DNA of 64,000 bases from Thermoplasma sp. (GTDB taxonomy: Archaea; Thermoplasmatota; Thermoplasmata; Thermoplasmatales; Thermoplasmataceae): positions 24,809-88,808 of the forward strand of contig NZ_VYIJ01000001.1 of the NCBI RefSeq assembly GCF_008709555.1. The letters run 5' to 3'. How positions within the stretch are numbered: the first letter of the stretch is position 1; each line of letters starts with the position of its first letter. The translations under genes and the position numbers were made by a program. Positions 8,179-17,351 of this stretch are shown one piece after another. Under the pieces are notes generated by a model. The model was not told the DNA's origin. It did no database searches and saw only the letters and a list, made by a program, of their open reading frames with translations.

Positions 8179-8853
8179 ATGTCTGAAATATACACATCTG
8201 TTGTTTCCTACCGCCTTCTCGAAGGGAGGGAATACAAGGAGGCAACGGTCAGATTCATAGATAAGGGCATAAGATCGATTGCTGAATTCTTTTCTGCAGA
8301 TCCCGGCTTTATAAATTTCCACCTATACCGATCCTACAGGACCGATTCCGACATAATATTCTGGTACTCAAGCAGGGATCCGGATCTCATGATTCTGGCA
8401 AAGGACAGGGTGCAGTCCATCATGCGTCAATTTGCATCTCCGGCGTACTCTTCCATATCCATATATGATGAAAGCCCATACAATGCCATGAACAAGAAGC
8501 TCGAGGACAGCCTCAAGCTTCCTCCATTGAGGTATTTCGTGGCCTATCCCATGTCCAAGACACCGGACTGGTATCTTCTGGACTTCGATACGAGGAAGGA
8601 TATAATGCACGAGCACGTCAAGATGGCTCTGAACCATCCCGATGAGAAGGGAATAAGATCATACACGACGTATTCATTCGGAATAGGAGATCAGGAGTTC
8701 GTTGTTTTATACGAGGTACCTGACATAGCTGCGTGGTCCAGGGTGACCGAAAAACTGAGGGAGGCCAGGGCAAGGAAATGGATAGTTAAGGAAACACCGA
8801 TACTACTTGGCAGGCTGGTCGATGCCGCCGAGTTTACCGGATTCATTTTCTGA
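8179..8853 (+). CDS. Chlorite-dismutase-family haem protein (probable coproheme decarboxylase type)
   Basis: A 224-residue protein of the Cld/HemQ fold (dimeric alpha-beta barrel). YPMSK at 123-127 supplies the tyrosine and lysine that in coproheme decarboxylases (ChdC) hold and oxidise the propionates, and the proximal haem histidine is H146 in MHEH. This pattern is that of ChdC rather than true chlorite dismutase. The T. acidophilum homologue has a structure deposited as a putative chlorite dismutase. Its 3' end overlaps the convergent thiI by 51 bases. Decarboxylase function is inferred from motif conservation only. Confidence 0.85.
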   Translation: MSEIYTSVVSYRLLEGREYKEATVRFIDKGIRSIAEFFSADPGFINFHLYRSYRTDSDIIFWYSSRDPDLMILAKDRVQSIMRQFASPAYSSISIYDESPYNAMNKKLEDSLKLPPLRYFVAYPMSKTPDWYLLDFDTRKDIMHEHVKMALNHPDEKGIRSYTTYSFGIGDQEFVVLYEVPDIAAWSRVTEKLREARARKWIVKETPILLGRLVDAAEFTGFIF

Positions 8854-10248
8854 TACCATCTTTTTTATATCTCTGAACGTGGAATAGTAGGCTTTTATAC
8901 CGTGGTTCCTTAGTACGGAAGCCACGTAGGCGCTCTGAAGGCCCATACTGCAGTAGATCACATATGTCCTGTCTTTATCGCTGATGTCCATGGCTTCACG
9001 GATCGTCATGTTAATAGAATCAGGTACGTGTTCCTTATCATACGCGGATCTAGGCCTAAGATCGATGACAACCGCATCTTTAGGCAGCGATCCCTTCAGC
9101 GAAAGGTCTGAACCGACCATCCCGGTGAGTCCATCAATATCGTAGGATCTTATGCTGCTGAACAGATCCTCCATGTCTATGGCCTTCATATCCTCGTCGA
9201 TGTCCTCTGGCCTGGATCTTATTATTGGATGGGATGCAAATAGGGAGCAGAACTCTCCCATATTGACCTCCGGGAACGTTCCTATTCTTCTCGCGATATC
9301 GACAACTTCGTCCTTGTCCATGCCTATGAGGGGGCGGATAACAGGAACGCTGATACCGTTCTCTATGGATCTGAGATTCTCAGCGGTCTGCGATGAGACC
9401 TGCCCCAGAGACTCTCCTGTGACTATCCCGTTGTACCCATTCTCAAGTGCAAGCTTCTCCGCAAGCCTGTATATTACCCTCTTGAATGTGACGTTGGAGT
9501 ACCGTGTCTTTCCCTCAACCACCATGGTGCGTATGAGCGACCTGCAGTCCGCAATGAATATCCTTGGTTTTTTGTATGGGGCCCACCTTTCCACAAGCTT
9601 CTTCACAACATCCACGAATGCCTTGAGATCCACAGGATAAGAGAGCGAGCAGAACAGGATATCGCAGGGTGATCCGCGTTTCATCACCATCCACGTTGCA
9701 ACCGGAGAGTCGATGCCACCAGATACCAGTGCGATGTATTTGCCCTCGGATCCCAGGGGCAAGCCTCCAGGTCCAGGTATCACGTCATGATAGAAGAAGA
9801 CGTCCTTTCCGAGGATATCGGCGTGTATCCATATGTCAGGATTCCTGAGGTTGACGCCCGCAGATTTATCGTAAAGTGCATCGCCTATGGATCTCTCAAC
9901 ATCAAGCGAGGTGAAGCTGTGTGTGCCTGTTCGGTTGCATCTTACTCCGAACGTCTTTCCACCGACCTTTTCTCCATAGAGATCTGAAGCGATTTTCCTT
10001 ATGTCTTCAAGGGTTTCAAAGCGAAAACGATTCACAGGAGAATACGATTTTATGCCCATGATGTGGCGCAGAGGCCCATCGTCTTCCGCATCTACAAGGA
10101 TATGGCCGGACATCAACCTGCAGTTTGATCTCATCCCTCCTATCTCGTAGTATCTCGTTATATTACTCATGAGGATATTTTCCATCCTCTTTCTTTCTCT
10201 CTCGCCCTTGAGTCCTATCTCCGAGTATCTGACCATGTAGAGGGTCAT
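8803..10248 (-). CDS. thiI: tRNA sulfurtransferase ThiI with C-terminal rhodanese domain
   Basis: Makes 4-thiouridine at position 8 of tRNA. Order: ferredoxin-like and THUMP domain (about 1-165), PP-loop adenylation domain with SGGIDSP at 176-182, then a rhodanese domain (about 385-475) with the persulfide cysteine C433 in YCSMGLQSA. The second redox cysteine, matching Cys344 of E. coli ThiI, is present in MGEFCSLF. Many archaeal ThiI proteins lack the rhodanese domain, so this carries the bacterial-type architecture. Its ATG overlaps the end of the upstream hypothetical gene by 4 bases. 481 residues. Confidence 0.93.
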   Translation of the reverse strand: MTLYMVRYSEIGLKGERERKRMENILMSNITRYYEIGGMRSNCRLMSGHILVDAEDDGPLRHIMGIKSYSPVNRFRFETLEDIRKIASDLYGEKVGGKTFGVRCNRTGTHSFTSLDVERSIGDALYDKSAGVNLRNPDIWIHADILGKDVFFYHDVIPGPGGLPLGSEGKYIALVSGGIDSPVATWMVMKRGSPCDILFCSLSYPVDLKAFVDVVKKLVERWAPYKKPRIFIADCRSLIRTMVVEGKTRYSNVTFKRVIYRLAEKLALENGYNGIVTGESLGQVSSQTAENLRSIENGISVPVIRPLIGMDKDEVVDIARRIGTFPEVNMGEFCSLFASHPIIRSRPEDIDEDMKAIDMEDLFSSIRSYDIDGLTGMVGSDLSLKGSLPKDAVVIDLRPRSAYDKEHVPDSINMTIREAMDISDKDRTYVIYCSMGLQSAYVASVLRNHGIKAYYSTFRDIKKMVSENESGKLGGIDQPAK

Positions 10249-11315
10249 TGCGTTACACCAGCTGATACCATGAGATCCTGGATTATGCCCGGATTCACGT
10301 TGGCCAGCCTCGTCTTGAGATCCTCTATTGAAATGTGTCCATCTGAGATCAGGCCCTTGACAAGGTAAGAATATTTCTGGAAGACGTATTTGACAAGGGG
10401 CAGTAAATCGCTCTTCTCAAGCAGATTAGTGTCGCCTATGATCAGGGAAGTAACGGTCTTCTTTCTGGCCATGAGGTTCTGCATTATTCCCGTAATGTAT
10501 GATGATATTGATCTTATGGTCTTGTAATCAATGTACTTGGACAGGATGGGATCGCCGTCGACATTCACCTTACCAGAGTCATCCTTGTAGTCTATGCGTA
10601 TCATATCCGGATTATCCACGGGATAGAAGAACGATATCTGAGAGAGCGTATCCTCGTTCTCTATCATGACGCTTATGTACTTAGGACTGTACTCCACATA
10701 CGATAATATGTACTTGTCCAGTTTTTCGTAGTCCACCGATACCTCAGAACTCATCAGGGATCTCCCCTTTCTGACCGGTATGCGTATTCCTTTGGTTATG
10801 GACGACATATATACGGTATCCTTAAGCTCCGGCACAAGGCTGCAGTTCAGCGAGAACTCATAGGATATGTTGTCGTCGCACCTGTATACGGCCCTGGCCT
10901 GATAGGAACCGCTTACATGGTTAAGGTAAACTGTGTAATCTATTATGTGGAACGGATCCTGTATCATGAACAGGCTCAGGCTTCCGATGGATCTGTTAAG
11001 ATCCCCATCCATCTTCTGTTTTATGGCGTTCTGATCGTCCCTGGCCCTGGCCTCTATCTTCTCCTTTATCTGGGATACGGCAAGCGAAGCGAATTCTATT
11101 ATCTTATTCTTAACATCTGATGCGTCAACTCCGGTCTGCGAGAAATCGAAGTTCTGAACCGTGTTCTTTATTTCAAGTACGAAGTTATCCGCTATCTTCT
11201 TTCTGTTATCAACGAGGATGCTGAAATTTTCATAATCTCCCTTACCCTTCCTGTAGTTCTCCATGTATACGAGGGCATCTATGAGGTTTGATATTGATTC
11301 TGCAGTTATAGCCAT
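10245..11315 (-). CDS. Conserved hypothetical protein upstream of thiI
   Basis: A 356-residue soluble protein I do not recognise. The N-terminal third is helical and charged, the middle has beta-rich segments, and the C-terminal third is helical with a VTSLIIGDTNLLEKSD segment. The start at 11315 (MAITAESISNLIDAL) was chosen because the 58 residues encoded further upstream are hydrophobic nonsense overlapping the divergent gene. It overlaps thiI by 4 bases and probably forms an operon with it. It is divergent from a membrane protein across 58 bases. Confidence 0.7.
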   Translation of the reverse strand: MAITAESISNLIDALVYMENYRKGKGDYENFSILVDNRKKIADNFVLEIKNTVQNFDFSQTGVDASDVKNKIIEFASLAVSQIKEKIEARARDDQNAIKQKMDGDLNRSIGSLSLFMIQDPFHIIDYTVYLNHVSGSYQARAVYRCDDNISYEFSLNCSLVPELKDTVYMSSITKGIRIPVRKGRSLMSSEVSVDYEKLDKYILSYVEYSPKYISVMIENEDTLSQISFFYPVDNPDMIRIDYKDDSGKVNVDGDPILSKYIDYKTIRSISSYITGIMQNLMARKKTVTSLIIGDTNLLEKSDLLPLVKYVFQKYSYLVKGLISDGHISIEDLKTRLANVNPGIIQDLMVSAGVTQ

Positions 11316-11373
11316 GACAGTCAGTTTATTCAAAAGTATTATAAAGCAATATCTCAATAATGAAGGGATCTTT

Positions 11374-11817
11374 ATGGCAGACACACTTGACAAGGCGATA
11401 GATGACACGATCCTGCAGATAAAGGCGCTCATGCTCATCGCTGGAAATGACAGATCTGCACAGGCAAGGATAAGGGACAGCATATCCAACAGCAGGGATC
11501 AGTCGGTCATGGAGTTCAGGCAGATCGTCGGACAGGAAACCCCGGGTAGAGAATACCTGTATGCTGCCATAGGTGAATTCATCATATCCTCATTCCTCAT
11601 ACTCCTCTCCGCCATGATAATGACCCCAGCTCTGGCCTCATTCGTGAACGCAAATCTTGTATCTAAATATCTCAACAGCATCGCCGTGAACATAGTGGCA
11701 CTGGATGCCGTGGGATACGCTGAGGTGATCGCGATGCTGCTCTTGGCATTCTTCATACTATTCCTCGGTCTGCACACCATAAGGTTAGGTGCAGAGAAGA
11801 CAGCAAGGATATGGTGA
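11374..11817 (+). CDS. Small membrane protein of unknown function
   Basis: A 147-residue protein with a helical soluble N-terminal half (about 1-60) and two to three C-terminal transmembrane helices (FIISSFLILLSAMIMTPAL; VIAMLLLAFFILFLGL). The ATG at 11374 (MADTLDKAIDDTIL) is preferred over an earlier one that would run into the divergent gene. It ends 4 bases before the APC permease and is probably co-transcribed with it. Function unknown. Confidence 0.7.
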   Translation: MADTLDKAIDDTILQIKALMLIAGNDRSAQARIRDSISNSRDQSVMEFRQIVGQETPGREYLYAAIGEFIISSFLILLSAMIMTPALASFVNANLVSKYLNSIAVNIVALDAVGYAEVIAMLLLAFFILFLGLHTIRLGAEKTARIW

Positions 11818-11821
11818 ACCG

Positions 11822-13624
11822 ATGTTCAGGAGATACCGGAAGATCACCTTATTCACAAAGGCATTCTCGACAGCAGTTGGCGTCTTCTTCCTCTACTCGA
11901 CCATATTCTATCTGATAACCTCGAACCCTCTGCTTCATTTTTCTTTTGGATACATCGTCGTCTTCTTTGCAGTAATAGCTTCCCTCGTGCTTTCATCCAT
12001 ACTGATAGCAGAGCTACCATCGGTATACAGAATAAAATTCCGAAAGCCGTCGCTGAAGGAGACAGGAACTCCGGTATACGGTTTCTTCACGCTCTTCGCC
12101 ATCGGGCTTGGCACTACGATAGGATCTCCGCTTTTCATACTCATACCCGAAAATATCTATGAATACTTCATAGTGTCAATAGCTTCTCTCATTCTGGCGG
12201 TGATCATGTCGTACCTTCTCGCCTACCTTTACGACAAGATGCATATCTATTCCCTGGAGCACGACCTGAATGCGCTTGGTGGGCCTTCATTCATAAGGAC
12301 AGCCTACGGAAGACAGAGCCTGAGATACTTCATATCAAGGTTTTCCATGTGGATAGCCAATACTTCGCTGGCGGCATTCTCAGTCATCTATTTTGTAGAG
12401 TTCACATTCAACGTCATCTCTCCACTCCTTTCAGAGTTGGGTCTGCCGCCCTTATTCAGGGATGCGTCGGTTGCCGCCGCCATCCTTTTCATGATCGTAT
12501 GGTTCATCATAAATGCGTTCTACGGCAAGAAGTATATGAAGGGCATCGGAGTCGCTCAGATAGTGTTCCTGATCATAATGGTATCCATAATATTCATCGA
12601 TGCGATCGATCTTGGGTTCAGGCATTCATGGAACCTCACCGGGCTCCTTGTGTTGCATGCCGGTGCTCCGGAGCTCATACTGATAAACACGGGCTATCTC
12701 TTCATACTTTTTTTCGGATTTCAGGAGATACAGGTTATGGTTCGCGATTCAAAGGATGTCTCCAGAATACCAGTCATATCAGCTATAACAAAGAAATCCT
12801 ATCCAAAGAAGAGATACATGCCCTATTCGATGTATGCCACCATAGCCGGCGCTGGCTCCATACAGGTGTTGTACGCTCTTGCTGTATTCTCCATACACGC
12901 CCCTTACTCTGCTGTTGAAACAGCAGTCATACCCGCAATATACATTGCTTCAGTGTTCCAGAACAACCTATGGGCGCTGGCCATGGCAATATCATTCCTT
13001 CTGGCAACCGTGACAACGTTCGTCCCAGCGTTCATGGCCGCCTCCAGGCATCTAAGATCGCTTGCAGAGGACGGCATATTCCCACAGTCCTTCTCAACAC
13101 TGTCATGGGTTTTCACCTTCGTGCTGATACTCTTCATGAGTCTCGGTGGTACGGGGTTCCTCGTAAACATAACGGACTTCATGGTGCTCATTGCGCTCTC
13201 GATCATAGCCCTCTCCGCGATAGCGCTTCGCGACAGACACCGCTTTGACCATGTTGCCGGAATATCCATCCTTACGTTCATCATGTTCATGGTTGGCGCA
13301 GTTAGCATATACTTCAACGACAAGTCGGTGGTCATTCTTGGGATAATGGCTATCGTTGCAGCTTATCTCCTGTACGATATACTGAGGCTATCCTTGACAG
13401 GGATGGAGATCTTTGGCTTCACCCTGGGCATCATGTCCCTCCTGCCTCTGCTTATATTCAGGACAGAGGCCTCGCCAACCGTCAGGATAATAGGTAACAT
13501 CATCATAAGATCTCCATACAACCTTATATACATTCAGCTGTCTCTTCTGACAATGACTGCGGTGCTCATCCTGAACTTTGTGCTTCGTATACGTCTGCAG
13601 TCAAAAAATATTAACCTCACATGA
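11822..13624 (+). CDS. APC-superfamily amino acid/polyamine permease
   Basis: An integral membrane transporter of 600 residues with about 14 hydrophobic segments. The first part has the APC-type IGLGTTIGSPLFIL motif (the GxG helix-1 break) and the FFGFQEIQ region matches helix 6 of the LeuT fold. Substrate cannot be read from the sequence. The ATG at 11822 follows the upstream stop by 4 bases, and an in-frame ATG 11 codons earlier lies inside the upstream gene. The extra C-terminal helices make it longer than typical 450-500 residue family members. Confidence 0.87.
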   Translation: MFRRYRKITLFTKAFSTAVGVFFLYSTIFYLITSNPLLHFSFGYIVVFFAVIASLVLSSILIAELPSVYRIKFRKPSLKETGTPVYGFFTLFAIGLGTTIGSPLFILIPENIYEYFIVSIASLILAVIMSYLLAYLYDKMHIYSLEHDLNALGGPSFIRTAYGRQSLRYFISRFSMWIANTSLAAFSVIYFVEFTFNVISPLLSELGLPPLFRDASVAAAILFMIVWFIINAFYGKKYMKGIGVAQIVFLIIMVSIIFIDAIDLGFRHSWNLTGLLVLHAGAPELILINTGYLFILFFGFQEIQVMVRDSKDVSRIPVISAITKKSYPKKRYMPYSMYATIAGAGSIQVLYALAVFSIHAPYSAVETAVIPAIYIASVFQNNLWALAMAISFLLATVTTFVPAFMAASRHLRSLAEDGIFPQSFSTLSWVFTFVLILFMSLGGTGFLVNITDFMVLIALSIIALSAIALRDRHRFDHVAGISILTFIMFMVGAVSIYFNDKSVVILGIMAIVAAYLLYDILRLSLTGMEIFGFTLGIMSLLPLLIFRTEASPTVRIIGNIIIRSPYNLIYIQLSLLTMTAVLILNFVLRIRLQSKNINLT

Positions 13625-13653
13625 ACACTGATCGATCTAGAAGGAAAATCTGA

Positions 13654-14064
13654 TCAACCAGATCCGGATTCACCACGCCGTTTCTCCGTTGAAGAGAGAA
13701 AGTAGAGCGAGACAGCCAGTGAGACTATTACTATTGCCAGTGCGGAAAGCGAGAAGATATCCTTGATCCCTGTGGATATGTCAACAATTATTTCCCTTAT
13801 TATGTATGATAATCCTGCCTCCACCACATGTCTGAGGCCAGAAGGGCTTCTCACAACGAAATCGTGGGCACCGAGGTACAGCTCCAGGAGAACCAGCGCA
13901 AAGAACGCATTCTCCACCAGCGAATAAGAGAGCGCCTCAAGTCCATCCATTCTCATCAAATATATGTCATATATTGCATAACCAACATCGAGAATGATGC
14001 TGAAGACAAGCAGGGCTTCTATTATATAACCGAATACCTTTATGATGATCGGAGTGACATCCAC
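13654..14064 (-). CDS. PsiE-like small membrane protein
   Basis: A 136-residue protein with four hydrophobic segments. The arrangement, with ELYLGAHDFVVR-type sequence between helices 2 and 3 and SYIIREIIVDIS before the last helix, resembles the phosphate-starvation-inducible PsiE family. Function in archaea is not established. It is convergent with the APC permease and lies 28 bases downstream of the LOG-like gene on the same strand, so possibly last in that operon. Confidence 0.6.
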   Translation of the reverse strand: MDVTPIIIKVFGYIIEALLVFSIILDVGYAIYDIYLMRMDGLEALSYSLVENAFFALVLLELYLGAHDFVVRSPSGLRHVVEAGLSYIIREIIVDISTGIKDIFSLSALAIVIVSLAVSLYFLSSTEKRRGESGSG

Positions 14065-14092
14065 GTTGGATCATCTGCAATTCGATTATAAA

Positions 14093-14590
14093 TTATCTTT
14101 CGTTGCTCTCGTCGATCTGTTGCCATTTCTCTCCGAGTGAGATCGCAAGATCCACGGCCTTCTGCGGATCTGGCTCCACGTAAACATGGCCTTCCTTTTC
14201 CTTGGTTCTTGGTATGTTCAGCGGATAGATGGAGACAACATCCTTGCCTTCAGATATGGCGAATGAGGCTTCAGAAAGGGTTCCAGCGGATCCGTCGATG
14301 GCTATTATTGCCTGTGAAGCCCTGATGATCAGGAAATTCCTCATGTACCCCATGCCCGTGGGCAGCGGTATGCTTATGTACCTGTTTGCCTCGGAGGCAT
14401 CGTAACCCGGAAGTATGCCAACAACTGTACCGCCCCCATCACGGACGCCGTGGGATGCGCACTCCATTACGCCGGTCAGGCCTCCGCAGATCACTATCAC
14501 GCCTCTCTGGGCCAGTATCCTCCCCACATTATAGGCAACTTCACACACATCGTCATGCACGCGGCTTCCACCTATCACACCTATGTTCAT
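14093..14590 (-). CDS. LOG-like Rossmann nucleotide-binding protein (TIGR00725 type)
   Basis: 165 residues: IGVIGGSR at the N-terminus, ICGGLTGVMECASHGVRDGGG in the middle and AGTLSEASFAI late, the hallmarks of the lysine-decarboxylase-like/LOG Rossmann fold. LOG enzymes hydrolyse nucleoside 5'-monophosphates, but the TIGR00725 group has no assigned substrate. It starts 8 bases after the stop of the ThDP decarboxylase gene, so the two are co-transcribed. Confidence 0.8.
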   Translation of the reverse strand: MNIGVIGGSRVHDDVCEVAYNVGRILAQRGVIVICGGLTGVMECASHGVRDGGGTVVGILPGYDASEANRYISIPLPTGMGYMRNFLIIRASQAIIAIDGSAGTLSEASFAISEGKDVVSIYPLNIPRTKEKEGHVYVEPDPQKAVDLAISLGEKWQQIDESNER

Positions 14591-14598
14591 GCTATCAC

Positions 14599-16101
14599 TC
14601 AGAAGAGATCGGGAATTTCGTTATCCACATCAAGCACAAGAACCTTTGGGACATCACCGTTGGAGATCCATTCAAGATCCCTCTCGTCTGAATAGTTCCG
14701 CACCTCTGCACCGAATCCCTCGGCCGTTTTCTCTATGCTGAAATTGAACCTGAGAAAATCCCGGTTTTCTACCCCATATCCGAATGTTCTGGAATAGCTC
14801 CTCAGTATGTTGTATCCATTGTTCCTCAACACTATGAACTTAGCAGGTATGTGGTATCTGAAAGCCGTCCAAAGGCTCTGTGGCGTGTACATGAAGGCAC
14901 CATCACCTATTATCCCAACGGTCTTCCTGTTTGCTATGGCCACAGATACCGTTGCCGCATCGCCCCAACCAAGGGGCCCGCCGCGGGAGGTGTAATAGGT
15001 TTTTGGGCCATCGGCAAAGAACTTCCTCACGGAACCTGAAGCCGTAACAGCTTCATCAACTACAGTGTACCCTTTGAGATGGCCATGTATCGTGGCTATG
15101 ATGTCCTCGTATACGAGTTTCTCATTCAGAACATCGGGAACAAATTTTTTCTTCTTCTTCGCATACTTTACTGCCATAGAGAGAAAGGATTTGGGATCGG
15201 ATACGTATGTTTCGCCTATGTAATGACCTGATCTGGTAGATATGAAGATGGATCTGTCCATAAACGATGGATCCTCTCCAGTGTATGGGTAAACGAAGAT
15301 ATCAGATCCTACGAAGATTATCAGGTCGTATGGCTTGAGTATCCTGTTCATTGCGGAAAACGCAGACGGAAGGTCCTGTACATAAAGATCGTCCTTGTAG
15401 TATGACGAGGATTGGGCCCATGGCTCAACATAAACCGGTACGTTGAGGGCATGAGCGAATTTCCGCGCCTCCTCCATGGCACCGTACATATCTATTTCAG
15501 ATCCGAACACGATTGCGGCCCTTTCGGCTGAGTTCACGCGATCCATTATTTCCCTTATCTCGTCATCCCCAATGCTCACCACCGGATGCGCCTTCACCGA
15601 TGACCATATTGGATCAGCCTCCTCGTCCATTACGTCCATGGGGAATGAAATAAAGGTGGGCCCGAAGGGCGGCGTCATGGATATCTCGTAGGCCCTCTTC
15701 ATTGCCAGAGGTATCTCTTCCGGCCTTCTCACCTCATAGGCATATTTGACGTAGTTGGACACGAGGCTGATCTGATCCCCGGACAGCAGTGGATCGTAGT
15801 AGAGATGCCTTCTGTCCTGCTGCCCCGCCGTCACTATGACTGGTGAATTGTTTTTCATGGCTGAAATTATGAAGGCCATGGAATTCGATATACCAGGAAG
15901 TGAATGCAGATTCACTATGGATGGCCGTCCGGTGTACTGGGCATATGCATCGGCCATGGCCACGGAGATCGAGTCATGAAGCGTGAGCATATAATCATCA
16001 ACATAGGAAAGCATGGGTATCTCGGTTGTCCCTGGATTCCCGAACAGTGGATGCAGGCCATTCCTTTTCAGGAACTCTGAAAATATCTGTGAAGCCTTCA
16101 T
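14599..16101 (-). CDS. Thiamine-diphosphate-dependent decarboxylase (benzoylformate decarboxylase-like)
   Basis: A 500-residue enzyme of the pyruvate oxidase/decarboxylase family. E27 in FGNPGTTEIPML is the glutamate that activates the cofactor. The ThDP/Mg motif runs from GDGAFMYTPQ to NNGYNIL. The layout (Pyr, central, PP domains) and FGNPGTTE text match benzoylformate decarboxylase (MdlC) best, although substrate specificity in this family is not reliably read from sequence. The ATG at 16101 (MKASQIFSEFL) is chosen over one 25 codons upstream. Co-transcribed with the LOG-like gene. Confidence 0.85.
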   Translation of the reverse strand: MKASQIFSEFLKRNGLHPLFGNPGTTEIPMLSYVDDYMLTLHDSISVAMADAYAQYTGRPSIVNLHSLPGISNSMAFIISAMKNNSPVIVTAGQQDRRHLYYDPLLSGDQISLVSNYVKYAYEVRRPEEIPLAMKRAYEISMTPPFGPTFISFPMDVMDEEADPIWSSVKAHPVVSIGDDEIREIMDRVNSAERAAIVFGSEIDMYGAMEEARKFAHALNVPVYVEPWAQSSSYYKDDLYVQDLPSAFSAMNRILKPYDLIIFVGSDIFVYPYTGEDPSFMDRSIFISTRSGHYIGETYVSDPKSFLSMAVKYAKKKKKFVPDVLNEKLVYEDIIATIHGHLKGYTVVDEAVTASGSVRKFFADGPKTYYTSRGGPLGWGDAATVSVAIANRKTVGIIGDGAFMYTPQSLWTAFRYHIPAKFIVLRNNGYNILRSYSRTFGYGVENRDFLRFNFSIEKTAEGFGAEVRNYSDERDLEWISNGDVPKVLVLDVDNEIPDLF

Positions 16102-16280
16102 ATCTATGCTTATGTTTTTTATCTCATATTCTTTTTGTGATAGACTGTATATATCATTCATGTAAAATATCGTCATGCCATCAACATGCCGCTCATGCCT
16201 TCATGATCCTGAGAATAAATTATAGATATTTCATCCGTAATGGTATGCAAGTCCATTTTTTTAAAGCATGAAACAGATAA

Positions 16281-16288
16281 TATTTAAA
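16281..16288 (+). promoter_or_regulatory. TATA box for the AlaX-like gene
   Basis: TATTTAAA centred 26 bases before the ATG at 16310. It argues for the internal start rather than the ATG at 16268. Confidence 0.5.
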
Positions 16289-16309
16289 CAGAAAGCTATA
16301 ACGGAACCT

Positions 16310-17023
16310 ATGAAGACAAAGGCGTTATACCTGGACGATTCATACGCAGTGGAGGGTACGGGAACTGCAATCTTCGTTGAGTTTACTGATATGAAGGTTG
16401 ATCAATCAATCTTCTATCCAACAACTTTCGGAGAACCGAACGATACCGGTAAGGTGTTAATCGATAACAAGGAATACCAGATAGTGGATACGATCTACGA
16501 TGGTGAATACGTCCACCTGATCTCCATGGATACGTATCCGCAGGACATCGCAGGCAAAACCGTGAAGCAGAAGATCGATTGGGAAAGGCGTTACATACAC
16601 ATGAGGTTCAGGACAGCGCTAAGGATAATCTCCGGCCTCGCGTATCAGAAATGGAAGGTGCCATGCCGCGTGAACGAGACGTACGATGACAGAGCCTGGA
16701 TAGACATAGAAAAGCCGGATATAACGGAAGAGGAGATAAATGAAGTCATGGCTGAAGCCAACGAGATTGTTAAAAGGAACCTTGATGTAAGGTTCAGATA
16801 TATTGGAATAGACGAATTCAACAGGAACGAGGACCTCAAAAAGATGTCCGTGCATGATGCATACGATGAGGACAGGATCCGGATAATGACCATAGATGGA
16901 CTTCCAGATCAGCCTGAGTTCGGAGTCAACGTCAAAAAGACTGGAGAGGTCGGGCAGATCAACTACAAGACCACGAAGCTCAAGGGAAAAGTTTCCAACA
17001 GGATAAACATAACGCTTCAATGA
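16310..17023 (+). CDS. AlaX-family (alanyl-tRNA editing) homologue lacking zinc ligands
   Basis: A 237-residue protein related to AlaX-M trans-editing factors: MKTKALYLDDSYAVE start, a glycine-containing beta barrel, WERRYIHMRFRTALRIISG in place of the R-x-x-H-M-R-x-H-T-A-L-H-x-L-S-G motif, and QPEFGVNVKKTGEVG in place of QPCGGTHVxxTGEIG. All four zinc ligands of the family are changed: His to Arg at 101 and 105, Cys to Glu at 203, His to Asn at 207. Family membership is clear. Classical metal-dependent deacylation of Ser-tRNA-Ala is unlikely. Monocistronic. Confidence 0.8.
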   Translation: MKTKALYLDDSYAVEGTGTAIFVEFTDMKVDQSIFYPTTFGEPNDTGKVLIDNKEYQIVDTIYDGEYVHLISMDTYPQDIAGKTVKQKIDWERRYIHMRFRTALRIISGLAYQKWKVPCRVNETYDDRAWIDIEKPDITEEEINEVMAEANEIVKRNLDVRFRYIGIDEFNRNEDLKKMSVHDAYDEDRIRIMTIDGLPDQPEFGVNVKKTGEVGQINYKTTKLKGKVSNRINITLQ

Positions 17024-17171
17024 ATCAATGCTACTTCATTGGTTAGGACTGCCAGCTTCCACGTTTGCATAGGAAAATAACTCAATTTTGGAGATTCCCT
17101 TTTCGAATCAAAATCAAGAAATTATCAATATGGGATATTCTGGTCTATCTGCAAAAAATAAACATCACTTT

Positions 17172-17351
17172 TTAGGGCTTTTCCTTCACTACCTCAAGTA
17201 TCTTGTTCTTAATATCATCCGTGAAATCGTAGATGTTGTGTGCATATCGGAAGTGCATCTTCACCATTGGTGGTATGTCCTCCTTCCTCTCCTCCTCGAG
17301 CGTGTAGCTGCAGTCGAAGCCATAATCCCTGCATCTGAATATGTACGTCAT
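17172..17351 (-). CDS. DUF1059 family small protein
   Basis: A 59-residue ORF: MTYIFRCRDYGFDCSYTLEE, then helical MVKMHFRYAHNIYDFTDDI and a lysine-rich end. The F-R-C-R-D-x-G-F-D-C start and the downstream H-x-x-x-x-H are characteristic of DUF1059, widespread in archaea and bacteria and suspected to bind metal through the two Cys and His. Function unknown. It is convergent with the AlaX-like gene. About 150 bases follow without a gene. Confidence 0.8.
   Translation of the reverse strand: MTYIFRCRDYGFDCSYTLEEERKEDIPPMVKMHFRYAHNIYDFTDDIKNKILEVVKEKP

Noticed and set aside
8179-8853. Naming the Cld-family gene a chlorite dismutase
   Set aside because: Residues match coproheme decarboxylase (YPMSK plus MxxH), and the distal arginine setting of chlorite dismutase is not evident. 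The family name alone would mislead.
12349-12918. 189-codon open frame inside the APC permease gene
   Set aside because: It lies in another frame of a clear membrane-protein gene. Its translation is rich in His, Arg and Cys, typical of an off-frame reading, with no start signal.
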